From Bradyrhizobium sp. sGM-13 (GTDB taxonomy: Bacteria; Pseudomonadota; Alphaproteobacteria; Rhizobiales; Xanthobacteraceae), in NCBI RefSeq assembly GCF_018398875.1, contig NZ_JAGWDK010000010.1, positions 1-64,000 on the forward strand: 64,000 bases of DNA, written 5' to 3'. A program made the position numbers and the translations under genes. Each line of letters opens with the position of its first letter. The first letter of the stretch is position 1. A model generated the notes under the pieces. It was not told the origin of the DNA and ran no database searches. It worked only from the letters and a program-made list of their open reading frames with translations. This document shows positions 1 to 7,740 of the stretch, in pieces.

Positions 1-288
1 TCGCGAGCGCCCCTCAATGGGTGAGACGGGCGGAGTTATGCGACTGATTTGCCCCTCGCGTTAAGCGGAATATTTTTGATTCCCGGGCTTGACAGGATTT
101 CGGAAAATCAGAAGTGATTTGCCCGTCGTGCCAATTGGTCGCAGACATGTAATTGAAATTCCGCTTGCGTACGGCGCGAAGCAGTTTGCAGATCGTAGTA
201 TCAGCCGCGGGCGTGATCCACGCAGTGTCGCCACAACCATGCACTGATGAAGATTACGCTCCGCTAATGCGTGCGTCGGAGCCGGCAT
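1..288. other. Gene-free left edge with a short repeated motif
   Basis: No convincing gene lies here; the open frames are short, have no ribosome binding site and resemble no family I know. A 13-base motif occurs twice on the plus strand, GATTTGCCCCTCG at 46-58 and GATTTGCCCGTCG at 116-128. It looks like a degraded intergenic repeat. Nothing else is seen. Confidence 0.4.
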
Positions 289-750
289 CTATTTCGTCGC
301 CTCGTCCGTGATGTCGTTCAAAACCTTCGCAAACGCCGCGTAGTTAGCCGGGGTCTCCAGTCCATGCCGCGGATAGATTGTCTTATACAGATAGTCGGCT
401 GAATTATAAGACAGCCATACCTTGCCCTGATCATCCTCCCAAACAAGCGCCTTCGGCGGATTGTCGATCGCCAGCAATGGCGTCTTCGCCATTACCGGCG
501 TGCCGAGTTTCGGATTGCCGAAGATGAGTACCGTGCGCGGGCGCATATCGATGCCGAACTTCTTTCCCGCAGCGGCATGGTCGATCTCGGTGAACACAAT
601 GAAACCTGCGCCCTCCCTTGATTTGACGGCCGCCTCAAACCGCGAGATCGTATCTTTCACCGAATGGTTGCTCGACTTCGTAATGATACCGTCATCCGCG
701 AAAGCGGGCGTTACAAACAGGAGTGTCAAGAAAGCGACAATGAGTCTCAT
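289..750 (-). CDS. Secreted DUF302 domain protein
   Basis: A 153-residue protein. Residues 1-18 form a signal peptide (basic start, then a hydrophobic core ending TPAFA), so the product is probably periplasmic. The rest matches the DUF302 fold: a segment near residues 50-60 with FTEIDHAAAG, then RPRTVLIFGNPKLGTP, then WLSYNSADYL towards the end. DUF302 proteins are small and of unknown biochemical role; some sit near redox or sulfur genes. The start is supported by AGGAGA seven bases upstream of the ATG at 750. The gene runs the same way as the CcdA-like gene just beyond it, with a 72-base gap, so co-transcription is possible. Identification rests on the motif pattern. Confidence 0.8.
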   Translation of the reverse strand: MRLIVAFLTLLFVTPAFADDGIITKSSNHSVKDTISRFEAAVKSREGAGFIVFTEIDHAAAGKKFGIDMRPRTVLIFGNPKLGTPVMAKTPLLAIDNPPKALVWEDDQGKVWLSYNSADYLYKTIYPRHGLETPANYAAFAKVLNDITDEATK

Positions 751-822
751 CGGACTTCTCCTAACTAGGTTTCCAATTTCAGGTAACCGGCACCACTCTT
801 TGTGTGCAACTCGCCGACGGGT

Positions 823-1545
823 CTAGAACCGCGTGGTCAAATTAGTCAGCCATTCCGGCGAAACATCGACCAGGAATGCTTCGAGCGCCTTGTCCGCTCC
901 CGTGATGACGAGCATGCCTGCGACGAGCAGCAAAAGACCGAGCGCAGATTTCATTCCGCTACCCGCAGCCAGCAATCGGCCGCGCCAGCGCGCCATTGTT
1001 TCCCGGGAAAGCCATCCCAACCCCAGCAATGGCAACGCCGCGCCGATGCCAAACGCGAGCATTGTCAGTGCCACCTGACCAAGATCCTTGCCCTGGGCGG
1101 CCAGCAACGACGCTGCGCCAAGCGTCGGCCCTACGCAAGGGCTCCATACGGCGCCCAGCAGGACCCCGATCCAAAACTGTCCGGCTATACCGCTTGCGCG
1201 GCTCGTTGCCAGCCTGCTGTCGGCCCAATTTCCGATCGGGCCCGCTGCAAGCGCGATCTGCGCCTGTAGCCGCGGAGCGACGAGCACGATGCCGACAAGC
1301 ATGATCAGCATCGCCGCGACATAGCGCAGCCGGTCGGCATCCAATCCGATCGAGTGGCCCGCCGTCGCCAGAAATAACCCGATGCCGGCAAACGAGAGGC
1401 ACAACCCCGCAGCAAGCGCCAAAGGTCCCTGACGATGGCTCGATGCCGCGGTAGCCAGCACGATTGGAAATATCGGGAGCACGCAAGGTGAAAGGATCGA
1501 GAGAATTCCTGCGAGAAACGCCAGAAACGTACTGCCGATCGTCAT
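823..1545 (-). CDS. CcdA-like cytochrome c biogenesis / thiol-disulfide transporter
   Basis: A 240-residue integral membrane protein of the CcdA/DsbD transmembrane family, which carries electrons from cytoplasmic thioredoxin across the inner membrane to periplasmic thiol proteins. The hallmark first-helix motif SILSPCVLPIFP is near residue 17 and the second conserved Cys-Pro, in WSPCVGPTLGAA, lies mid-protein; these two cysteines form the family redox pair. About six hydrophobic segments are visible. The frame is open to 1701, but the 52-residue extension is basic and non-membrane-like, so I start at the ATG at 1545. It lies 67 bases downstream of the exported thioredoxin gene on the same strand. 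That pairing suggests one transmembrane thiol-reducing pathway. It could serve cytochrome c maturation or another periplasmic target. Confidence 0.85.
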   Translation of the reverse strand: MTIGSTFLAFLAGILSILSPCVLPIFPIVLATAASSHRQGPLALAAGLCLSFAGIGLFLATAGHSIGLDADRLRYVAAMLIMLVGIVLVAPRLQAQIALAAGPIGNWADSRLATSRASGIAGQFWIGVLLGAVWSPCVGPTLGAASLLAAQGKDLGQVALTMLAFGIGAALPLLGLGWLSRETMARWRGRLLAAGSGMKSALGLLLLVAGMLVITGADKALEAFLVDVSPEWLTNLTTRF

Positions 1546-1612
1546 CGCCGCTTCCCCATCTCCAAGTCGCCTTTGCTCCAAGTCACCTTTGCCGGCACGC
1601 TCGACGACGAAG

Positions 1613-2005
1613 TCATACGGCTTTTCCGACCATGGCGAAGATCGAATCCCGCTTGGTGTCGCCGACCGAGCGGGCCGCTTCCTTGTCGCCCTTGAAGGCA
1701 ATCAGCGTCGATTGCGCACGGACGCCGAACCGCTTGAGCAGGTCCTTCTGGCTATCGAAATCGATGACGAAATAGACGAGATCCTTGAACCTTGGATCAG
1801 CCCTCAGATCGCTCAGGATCGGCGCCTGTGCCTTGCAGGTCGGACACCACGGCGCATAAACCGCAATCAGAATTGGCTTGCCGCCTTTCTGGGCCGCGGC
1901 GAAGGCCTTGGCATCGAACGCATGCGCGTTAACCGCGAACGCCGGCGAAGCGGCGAGTGTTCCGGCGGCGAGCACGGCTCCAAGAATGAATCGGCGGGTC
2001 AGCAT
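1613..2005 (-). CDS. Periplasmic thioredoxin-family protein
   Basis: A 130-residue thioredoxin-fold protein with an N-terminal export signal (residues 1-24, RRFILGAVLAAGTLAASPAFA; the double arginine could make it a Tat substrate). The active site is WCPTC near residue 53, followed by the usual KAQAPILSDL helix; STLIAFKGDK with its cis-strand region follows. WCPTC differs from the WCGPC of cytoplasmic thioredoxin and is typical of periplasmic thiol carriers. It is immediately upstream of the CcdA-like gene on the same strand, its likely electron donor. The ATG at 2005 follows a purine-rich AAGGAG sequence. Substrate unknown. Confidence 0.85.
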   Translation of the reverse strand: MLTRRFILGAVLAAGTLAASPAFAVNAHAFDAKAFAAAQKGGKPILIAVYAPWCPTCKAQAPILSDLRADPRFKDLVYFVIDFDSQKDLLKRFGVRAQSTLIAFKGDKEAARSVGDTKRDSIFAMVGKAV

Positions 2006-2351
2006 GGTATTCTCCTTGTTGATCGGGATGAGTTACGGTTTGGAGGCCGCAAATGTTACGCGCCTGCACCCGTAGCGGCATGTATTTCGCGGGGCTCAAG
2101 GCTGAGAGGTTCCAGGCAGCCCGGCAAAGGTTAGCGGCTTGGCGAAAGATTCTTATCTATCGTGGCCGCACGGGCAGGTGTCAGGCATCGGGTCAAGAGA
2201 ATGAGCCCTCGGATGCCGGGTTCCGATTAAGGCAGATCCGCCAGATTCCGAGACTTCCAGAGCTGACGCTGGTTCGTATGCCCCGTCAGGGTTTCCACAG
2301 GCAATGGTCGGCGCTTATGCGCCTTGCAGATCAGCGACGGTGGAAGCTTAC
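2006..2351. other. Intergenic stretch without a recognisable gene
   Basis: Between the thioredoxin gene and the leuA terminator. Several frames are open by chance because of the high GC content, but none shows a ribosome binding site or family motif. The part next to 2005 should hold the promoter of the thioredoxin/ccdA pair; I cannot pick out convincing -35 and -10 boxes. Confidence 0.35.
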
Positions 2352-2385
2352 GCAAAAAACGCGGCACCAACGAGCCGCGTTTTGC
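2352..2385 (-). terminator. Intrinsic terminator downstream of leuA
   Basis: Inverted repeat aaaacgcggc (2356-2365) and gccgcgtttt (2374-2383) with an 8-base loop. Read on the minus strand, the GC stem is followed by six T residues (complement of 2354-2359), a classic intrinsic terminator for the leuA transcript. The stem is also flanked by T on the other side, so it may work both ways. It lies about 120 bases past the leuA stop codon, beyond a palindromic repeat. Confidence 0.75.
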
Positions 2386-2450
2386 TGGAAGTTTCGTAAT
2401 GCGAGCAGAGCGAAAGCGTGCCACCATCAAGAAGCGCGGTCGATGATGGA

Positions 2451-2488
2451 TGGTGGGCACGGCGCGAAGAGTGCCTTTGCCCACCCCA
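2451..2488. repeat. GGTGGGC-family palindromic intergenic repeat
   Basis: tggtgggcac...gtgcctttgcccacc: outer arms GGTGGGC and GCCCACC pair, with a GC-rich centre. The same element occurs at 5815-5852, 20514-20545, 30305-30344 (inverted) and 30368-30397. Always intergenic or at a gene's very end. Confidence 0.8.
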
Positions 2489-2502
2489 CGACTGGCGTGG
2501 GC

Positions 2503-4062
2503 TCAGCCTGCCACCGCCGCCGGCATGTCGCGCTGGCGCTTCATGACGATCTTGTTGAGCGCGCCGAGATAAGCCTTTGCCGACGCGACCAGCGTATCGG
2601 GATCCGCCGCCCGCGACGTCATCGAACGGCCCTCGTGCGAGAGCCGCACCGAGACTTCGGCTTGCGCGTCGGTGCCTTCGGTGACGGCGTGGACCTGGTA
2701 CAGTTCCAGCTTTGCTTCATGGGGCACCAGCGCCTTGATGCAATTGAACACCGCGTCGACCGGGCCGTTGCCTTCGGCTTCCTCGATCCTGGTCTGGCCT
2801 TCGACGTCGAGCTTCATGGTGGCGCGCTGCGGGCCGTGGGTGCCGGCGATCACCGTCAGCGAGGTGAGCTTGATGCGATCGTGCGAGGCCGCCATTTCCT
2901 CGTCGACCAGCGCCTCGATGTCCTCGTCGTAGATGTCCTTCTTGCGGTCGGCCAGCGCCTTCATCCGCGCAAAGGCATCTTCGAGCTGGTTGGGGCCGAG
3001 CTTGTAGCCCATCTCTTCCAGCTTGTGGATGAACGCATGGCGCCCGGAATGCTTGCCCAGCACCAGCGAGGACTGCTTCAGGCCGACCATCTCGGGCCGC
3101 ATGATCTCGTAGGTGGAAGCGTCCTTCAGCACGCCATCCTGGTGGATGCCGCTTTCGTGCGCGAACGCGTTACGGCCGACGATCGCCTTGTTGTACTGCA
3201 CCGGGAACGAGGTCGCCGCCGATACCAGCTTCGAGGCGCGCGTCAGCTGCGTGGTGTCGATCTTATTCCACCATGGAAACTTATCGTTACGTACGTTGAT
3301 CGCCATCACGATCTCTTCGAGCGCAGCGTTGCCCGCCCGCTCGCCGATGCCGTTGACGGTGCATTCGACCTGGCGCGCGCCGCCGGCGATGCCGGCCAGC
3401 GAGTTCGCCACCGCCATGCCGAGGTCGTTATGGCAGTGGACGGAGAAAATCGCTTTGTCGGAGTTCGGCACCCGCTCGATCAGCGTCTTCATGAAATGGG
3501 TGTATTCCTCCGGCACGGTGTAGCCTACGGTATCGGGAATGTTCACCGTGGTGGCGCCTGCCTTGATGACGGCCTCCACGATGCGGCACAGGAAATCCAT
3601 CTCGCTGCGGGTGCCGTCCTCGGCCGACCATTCGACGTCGTCGATATGGTTGCGGGCGCGAGTGACGTTGGCGATCGAGGTTTCGATCACCTGCTCCGGT
3701 GTCATGTTCAGCTTGACACGCATATGCAGCGGCGAGGTCGCGATCACGGTGTGGACGCGGCCGCGCCTTGCGAACTTCACCGCTTCGGCGCAGCGGTCGA
3801 TGTCCTTGGGATGCGCACGCGACAGGCCGGCGATGACTGCGTTCTTGGAGCGGCGGGCAATCTCGCTGACCGCCTGAAAATCGCCTTCCGACGTGATCGG
3901 GAAGCCCGCCTCTATGACGTCGACACCCATGTCATCGAGCATTTCGGCGACCTCGAGCTTTTCCTCGAACGTCATGGTTGCGCCCGGGCACTGCTCGCCG
4001 TCACGCAGGGTAGTGTCGAAAATGATGACGCGGTCCTTCTCGGACTTGTTGGCGGTGGTCAT
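2503..4062 (-). CDS. leuA: 2-isopropylmalate synthase
   Basis: A 519-residue enzyme that condenses acetyl-CoA with 3-methyl-2-oxobutanoate, the first committed step of leucine synthesis. Visible landmarks: FDTTLRDGEQCPG (about 15-27, the catalytic Arg-Asp signature), HCHNDLGMAVANS (metal-binding HxH) and VNGIGERAGNAALEE, the second family signature. A C-terminal regulatory region (about 390-519) ending near SRAADPDTLVASAKAYLGALNK is the leucine feedback domain. The frame is open to 4317, but the real start is the ATG at 4062, preceded by AAAAGGAATTTC and matching the usual N terminus. A leucine-rich leader peptide and hairpin lie directly upstream (4131-4289), so expression is very likely controlled by ribosome-mediated attenuation; a terminator follows at 2352-2385. 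Confidence 0.97.
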   Translation of the reverse strand: MTTANKSEKDRVIIFDTTLRDGEQCPGATMTFEEKLEVAEMLDDMGVDVIEAGFPITSEGDFQAVSEIARRSKNAVIAGLSRAHPKDIDRCAEAVKFARRGRVHTVIATSPLHMRVKLNMTPEQVIETSIANVTRARNHIDDVEWSAEDGTRSEMDFLCRIVEAVIKAGATTVNIPDTVGYTVPEEYTHFMKTLIERVPNSDKAIFSVHCHNDLGMAVANSLAGIAGGARQVECTVNGIGERAGNAALEEIVMAINVRNDKFPWWNKIDTTQLTRASKLVSAATSFPVQYNKAIVGRNAFAHESGIHQDGVLKDASTYEIMRPEMVGLKQSSLVLGKHSGRHAFIHKLEEMGYKLGPNQLEDAFARMKALADRKKDIYDEDIEALVDEEMAASHDRIKLTSLTVIAGTHGPQRATMKLDVEGQTRIEEAEGNGPVDAVFNCIKALVPHEAKLELYQVHAVTEGTDAQAEVSVRLSHEGRSMTSRAADPDTLVASAKAYLGALNKIVMKRQRDMPAAVAG

Positions 4063-4130
4063 GTTCTGAAATTCCTTTTGGGTCTTGCGCCGTTCAAGTG
4101 GCGCTGAAGGGTCTGGTGATCTCGCGCGAA

Positions 4131-4173
4131 CCCCTGAGTGCCCAGGCGCAAACGCCCAGACGGCCCTCAGGGG
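4131..4173 (-). promoter_or_regulatory. leuA attenuator hairpin
   Basis: Perfect 8-bp inverted repeat, cccctgag (4131-4138) and ctcagggg (4166-4173), in the transcribed leader between the leader peptide and leuA. The leader peptide's TGA stop codon (4167-4169) lies inside one arm, and an inner GGCG/CGCC stem lies between the arms. A ribosome stalled at the upstream Leu codons or reaching the stop would change which pairing forms. No U-tract follows directly, so the OFF state may act by other means, such as an alternative stem nearer leuA. Confidence 0.65.
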
Positions 4174-4289
4174 CCGATAAGAAGCAGAAGCCCGCCAAGA
4201 AGGAGGGGGGGCGCGGACGCAGCCGGAATTGCGGGGGCAGCCTCGGCCGCTCCATCCCGAACCCCGTACCTTTCGCTGCGAATCAGCAT
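4167..4289 (-). CDS. leuA leader peptide (Leu-rich)
   Basis: A 40-codon frame just upstream of leuA. Its C-terminal end is PPLLLGGLLLLIGP: seven Leu codons (three CTC/CTT, then CTT CTG CTT CTT) and one Ile codon within 30 bases (4176-4205), immediately before the stop. This is the expected layout of a leader peptide whose translation senses charged leucyl-tRNA. The ATG at 4289 follows AAAAGGG with suitable spacing. A longer frame to 4475 shares the end, but the shorter start has the better ribosome binding site. The peptide itself is unlikely to have a function. Confidence 0.75.
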   Translation of the reverse strand: MLIRSERYGVRDGAAEAAPAIPAASAPPLLLGGLLLLIGP

Positions 4290-4548
4290 TGCCAGACCCT
4301 TTTGGACGCCAAAACAATCCTCGGCCAAAACCATTGACGGTTCGTTGCCGGGACGGCGTTCCGGGGCTGTTCTAGACGAGAATTGCCGCCCGCCGCAATG
4401 CCAAAAGAGGGTCAGGGAGGGTGACCTAATGGCCAGCCATCCGGAAGCGCTTTCCTCCGTCAATATGAGTTCCACTACGATCGACCGAGATTGAAAAGCC
4501 GGTGACCAGCGTGATTACGTCACGCGGTGGCTCGCGCGAAATGCTCCC

Positions 4549-5121
4549 TCACCTCCTCTTCCCACGCGACGTCGCGCGCACGCTCGATGGCGAGCGACCA
4601 TAGAGCTCGGCGAACGCGGCGTTGAAGCGGCGGACGCTGCCGAAGCCCGCGCGGAAGGCAATCTCGGTCATCGTGTCGTCGGTGGTGTCGAGCAGCCGCT
4701 TGGCGCACTGGATGCGGCGGGTATTCGCGACCTGCTGCGGGCTCGCCCCGACATGGCGTTCAAACAGGCGGGCGAGATGGCGCGAGGTAATCCCAAGCTT
4801 CTCCGCCAACGCCGCGACCGATCCGCGCTCCAGCGCGCCGCTATCGATCAGTTTCAGCGCGCGCGCCACGGTGGAGCGTGTCCCGTTCCACGCCGGGCAG
4901 AACGGTGCGGTCTCGGGGCGGCAGCGCAGGCAGGGCCGATATCCCGCCGCCTCGGCCGCTGCTGCCGTCGGGTAATAGCTGACGTTGCGCGTCAACGGGT
5001 GCTTCACCGGGCAGACCGGGCGGCAATAGATCCGCGTGGTCCGCACCGCCGTGAAGAAGCGACCGTCGTAGCGCGCGTCGCGCCGCAGCCGCGCGGCGTT
5101 GCAGACCCCAAAGCTCAGCAT
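4549..5121 (-). CDS. AdaA-like methylphosphotriester-sensing AraC-type regulator
   Basis: A 190-residue protein with two parts. Residues 1-75 are the Ada metal-binding domain: Cys33, Cys37, Cys64 and Cys67 have the same spacing as the zinc cysteines of E. coli Ada, and Cys33 (in YCRPVCPVKHP) corresponds to the one that accepts a methyl group from DNA phosphotriesters. Residues 85-190 are an AraC/XylS-type double helix-turn-helix (SVAALAEKLGITSRHLARLF, then MTEIAFRAGFGSVRRFNAAF). The O6-methylguanine methyltransferase domain of full Ada and the AlkA domain found in longer relatives are absent, so it resembles B. subtilis AdaA. Expected role: activating alkylation-damage repair genes. No such genes are in this window. 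Divergent from the SnoaL-like gene. Confidence 0.85.
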   Translation of the reverse strand: MLSFGVCNAARLRRDARYDGRFFTAVRTTRIYCRPVCPVKHPLTRNVSYYPTAAAAEAAGYRPCLRCRPETAPFCPAWNGTRSTVARALKLIDSGALERGSVAALAEKLGITSRHLARLFERHVGASPQQVANTRRIQCAKRLLDTTDDTMTEIAFRAGFGSVRRFNAAFAELYGRSPSSVRATSRGKRR

Positions 5122-5254
5122 GCCCGAATTCTAGCGTATCGCGCGGCAGATGAAAGCGGACGCCGATGATGAGGTCCGATTCCGGCCAGCGGCAACGGCC
5201 GCACTGCCTTAGATCGGCGACGATCGAACTTCACTCTCCACGAAAGGCAACCAC

Positions 5255-5680
5255 ATGGATAATCCGACAGCCAAGGACGTCGTTCTCAACGCCTGGAAGA
5301 CATTCTCCACGCGTGACGCCGGCCTGATCGCATCGCTCTTCACGCCGGACGCCGAATGGATCGCGCCTCGCTGCAATGCGACGGCGGTGGCGCTTGCGCA
5401 TACCGATCACATGATCGGCCCCGACCAGATCGCCCGCTTTATCGCCTCCGAGATGCATTGCCTGTTCTCCGCTATCGACATCTCGTTCCGCGCTGTCCAT
5501 GTGGACGGTGACGCGGTGATCATTGAAGAGCGGATGCGCGCGACACTCCCCGAAGGACGGCCGTACGACAACGACTATTGCTTCGTCTTTGTCGTCGCAG
5601 GCGATCGCATCAAGCAGGTTCGCGAGTACATGGACACGCGAAAGGGCTGGCAAATGATTTTCGGGAAAACGGCGGAGTGA
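5255..5680 (+). CDS. SnoaL/ketosteroid-isomerase-like (NTF2 fold) protein
   Basis: A 141-residue single-domain protein of the NTF2-like superfamily: an N-terminal helix (VVLNAWKTFSTRDAGLIASL), LFTPDAEWIAPR, then GPDQIARFIASEM and a C-terminal sheet with NDYCFVFVVAGDRIKQVREYMDT. The length and helix-sheet order match small SnoaL-like proteins, a group with varied or unknown functions. The ATG at 5255 follows GAAAGG. It is divergent from the AdaA-like gene with 133 bases between them, so a shared promoter region is possible. A catalytic role cannot be assigned. Confidence 0.75.
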   Translation: MDNPTAKDVVLNAWKTFSTRDAGLIASLFTPDAEWIAPRCNATAVALAHTDHMIGPDQIARFIASEMHCLFSAIDISFRAVHVDGDAVIIEERMRATLPEGRPYDNDYCFVFVVAGDRIKQVREYMDTRKGWQMIFGKTAE

Positions 5681-5814
5681 CGCTTAACGGGGAATCGGTA
5701 GAATGGGCAAAGCCAGCGGGTCGCGCGAACGCGCGCCCGGCGACGAGCGCAAGGGCGCTCGCGGAGTGATGACAGGCTCCGCGTGCCCACGCTTCCGCGC
5801 GTACTCGGCACCAA

Positions 5815-5852
5815 TGGTGGGCACGGCGCAAGTGCGCCTTTGCCCACCCTAC
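5815..5852. repeat. GGTGGGC-family palindromic repeat at the end of ppk2
   Basis: tggtgggcacggcg...tttgcccaccctac, the same element as at 2451. Its right end overlaps the stop codon of the PPK2 gene (complement of 5849-5851), so the repeat abuts that gene's 3' end. Confidence 0.8.
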
Positions 5853-6763
5853 TTCGCCTTCCCCTCATTCAGCAGCGCCTCACGCACCTTTGCGAATTCG
5901 CTGCGGTCGGCCTTGTCGACCTTTGGAAAATGCAGATCGAGTCTGTCGAGCGTGCTAACGATCGTCGAGCCGATCACGACGCGGGCGAACCATTTGTGGT
6001 CGGCGGGGACGACGATCCAGGGCGCCGCCTGCGAGGCGGTGTGGCGGATCACGTCCTGGTAGGCGGCCTGGTACTTGTCCCACAGCTTGCGTTCATCAAT
6101 ATCGGCAAGCGAGAACTTCCAGTTCTTGGCGGGTTCCTCCAGCCGCGCGAGGAAGCGCTCGCGTTGCTCCTCCTTGGAGACGTTGAGAAAGAATTTCAAG
6201 ATCACGGTGCCGTTGCGCGCCAGGTAGCGCTCCATCGCGGAGATGTCTTCGAAGCGCTCATTCCAGATGTTTTTGGTCACGAGTTGCGGCGGCAACTTCT
6301 GCCTGTCGAGAATTTCCTGGTGCACCCGCACTACCAGGCATTCTTCATAATAAGAGCGGTTGAAGATGCCAATCCGGCCGCGCTCCGGCAACGCGACCAT
6401 GCTGCGCCACAGGAAATCGTGGTCGAGCTCCGTGGCCGACGGCTGCTTGAACGAAGTGACCTCACAGCCCTGCGGGTTGACGCCCTCGAACACGCTCTTG
6501 ATCGCACTGTCCTTGCCGGACGCGTCCATGCCCTGAAAGATCAGCAGCATCGACCAGCGGTCCTGGGCGTAGAGTCTTTCCTGGAAATCGTTCAGCCGCT
6601 CGCGATTGGCCTCGATGATCTTCGTCCCTTCGTCCTTGTCGAGGCCGCCCTTCTCATTGGTCTTCTGCGACTTGAGGTGAAATTCGCCCGCGCCGTCGAA
6701 ACGGAACGGGGCGACATAGGACTTCAGTTCGTCGGCAAGTGACGGCGAGGATTTCTTGTTCAT
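5849..6763 (-). CDS. Polyphosphate kinase 2 family protein
   Basis: A 304-residue PPK2-family phosphotransferase, which moves phosphate between inorganic polyphosphate and nucleotides. Seen: Walker A region LLIFQGMDASGKDSAIKSV (about 95-113), the FNRSYYEECLVVRVH segment containing the Walker B-like lid residues, and ARNGTVILKFFLNVSKEEQ. This is the single-domain form. Whether AMP, ADP or another nucleotide is preferred cannot be read from the sequence. Its ATG overlaps the TGA of livM (ATGA, 6760-6763), so it is translationally coupled as the last gene of the liv operon, an unexpected partner for amino-acid uptake. Confidence 0.9.
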   Translation of the reverse strand: MNKKSSPSLADELKSYVAPFRFDGAGEFHLKSQKTNEKGGLDKDEGTKIIEANRERLNDFQERLYAQDRWSMLLIFQGMDASGKDSAIKSVFEGVNPQGCEVTSFKQPSATELDHDFLWRSMVALPERGRIGIFNRSYYEECLVVRVHQEILDRQKLPPQLVTKNIWNERFEDISAMERYLARNGTVILKFFLNVSKEEQRERFLARLEEPAKNWKFSLADIDERKLWDKYQAAYQDVIRHTASQAAPWIVVPADHKWFARVVIGSTIVSTLDRLDLHFPKVDKADRSEFAKVREALLNEGKAK

Positions 6764-7740
6764 TTCGTCCCGGAGGGCTTGGGTTGCGGCTTCAATCTGT
6801 CGAGAACGCTACCAAGAATGCCCTTGGGCAGGAAGATGATGAAGACCACCAGCAAAACGCCGTAGACCAGGTTGTCCCAGCCGACCGCCTTGGTACCGAA
6901 GCCGATCCGCAGCCCTTCCGCGAGCAGGATGGTGATGATGGCGCCGATCGTCGGTCCGAGCGAGACATACAGCCCGCCGACGATGACGGCGAACACCATC
7001 TGCAGCGACACCGCAATGCCGCTGACCGTGTCCGGCGAGATGAACATCTGGTATTGGCAGTACAGCGCGCCGGCGAGCGCGGTCATCAAGGCGGAGATCA
7101 GCGTGATCTTGAGCTTTTCGGCTGTCACGTTGACGCCGGCCGCAGCCGCCGCGTCCTCGTCCTCCGAGATCGCCTCCATGGCGTAGCGGCTCATGCTGCG
7201 GTCGACCCAGCGCCAGATCAGAAGGCCCACCACCCAGACGCCGAGCGCGATCAGATACCACGTCGTCTTGTCGTCGAACTGCAGCGCCAGCAGCCCCCGG
7301 CCGCTGGGCGCGCGGTTCGGCGTGTAGCCGAGCGAACCGCCGGTGTAATCACGCGTCGCGGTGATGACCTGCAGCACGATGCCGGACAGCGCCAGCGTCA
7401 CCAGCACGAAATAGTGTCCGGTGATGCGGAAGCGAAAGCAGGGATAGGCGACCACCAGCGCCAGCAAGCCCGCCGCCACCATGCTGAGCGGAATGCCGAT
7501 CCAGGGTGTGATGTCGAGGTGGTTCCACAACAGCGCCGTGACATAGGCGCCGACGCCCATGAAGCCGCCATGGCCAAGCGAGACCAGCCCGAAGCGGCCC
7601 ATGATCGACCACGAAGTGTAGGCGAACGACCAGATCAGGATCAGCACCAGGATGTGCAGGTGATAAGGCTCACGATAGACGAAAGGCAGCGCGATCAGCG
7701 CAGCTAGTCCAACGGCCCAGGCGGCATAGCGGGAATTCAC
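6760..7740 (-). CDS. livM: Branched-chain amino acid ABC transporter permease (LivM type)
   Basis: A 326-residue membrane protein with about nine hydrophobic segments. Family features: GLVSLGHGGFMGVGAYVTALL near the N terminus, and the cytoplasmic loop with AMEAISEDEDAAAAAGVNVTAEKLK, the EAA-like site that docks with the ATPases. I start at the GTG at 7740, which overlaps the stop of the LivH gene (GTGA). An upstream ATG at 7818 would add 26 residues inside livH with no membrane character. Fourth of the ABC genes in the operon; followed by the coupled PPK2 gene. Substrate could be Leu/Ile/Val or another carboxylate, since this family is broad. Confidence 0.9.
   Translation of the reverse strand: MNSRYAAWAVGLAALIALPFVYREPYHLHILVLILIWSFAYTSWSIMGRFGLVSLGHGGFMGVGAYVTALLWNHLDITPWIGIPLSMVAAGLLALVVAYPCFRFRITGHYFVLVTLALSGIVLQVITATRDYTGGSLGYTPNRAPSGRGLLALQFDDKTTWYLIALGVWVVGLLIWRWVDRSMSRYAMEAISEDEDAAAAAGVNVTAEKLKITLISALMTALAGALYCQYQMFISPDTVSGIAVSLQMVFAVIVGGLYVSLGPTIGAIITILLAEGLRIGFGTKAVGWDNLVYGVLLVVFIIFLPKGILGSVLDRLKPQPKPSGTK

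Noticed and set aside
2085..2125. GGCTGAGAGGTTCC, resembling part of a TPP riboswitch
   Set aside because: The second conserved half (CTGATCTGGATAAT-like) is missing and the neighbouring genes are not thiamine-related.
2053..4107. 684-codon plus-strand open frame opposite leuA
   Set aside because: It mirrors leuA in high-GC DNA; the composition is Arg/His/Asp-rich, with no family motif or ribosome binding site.
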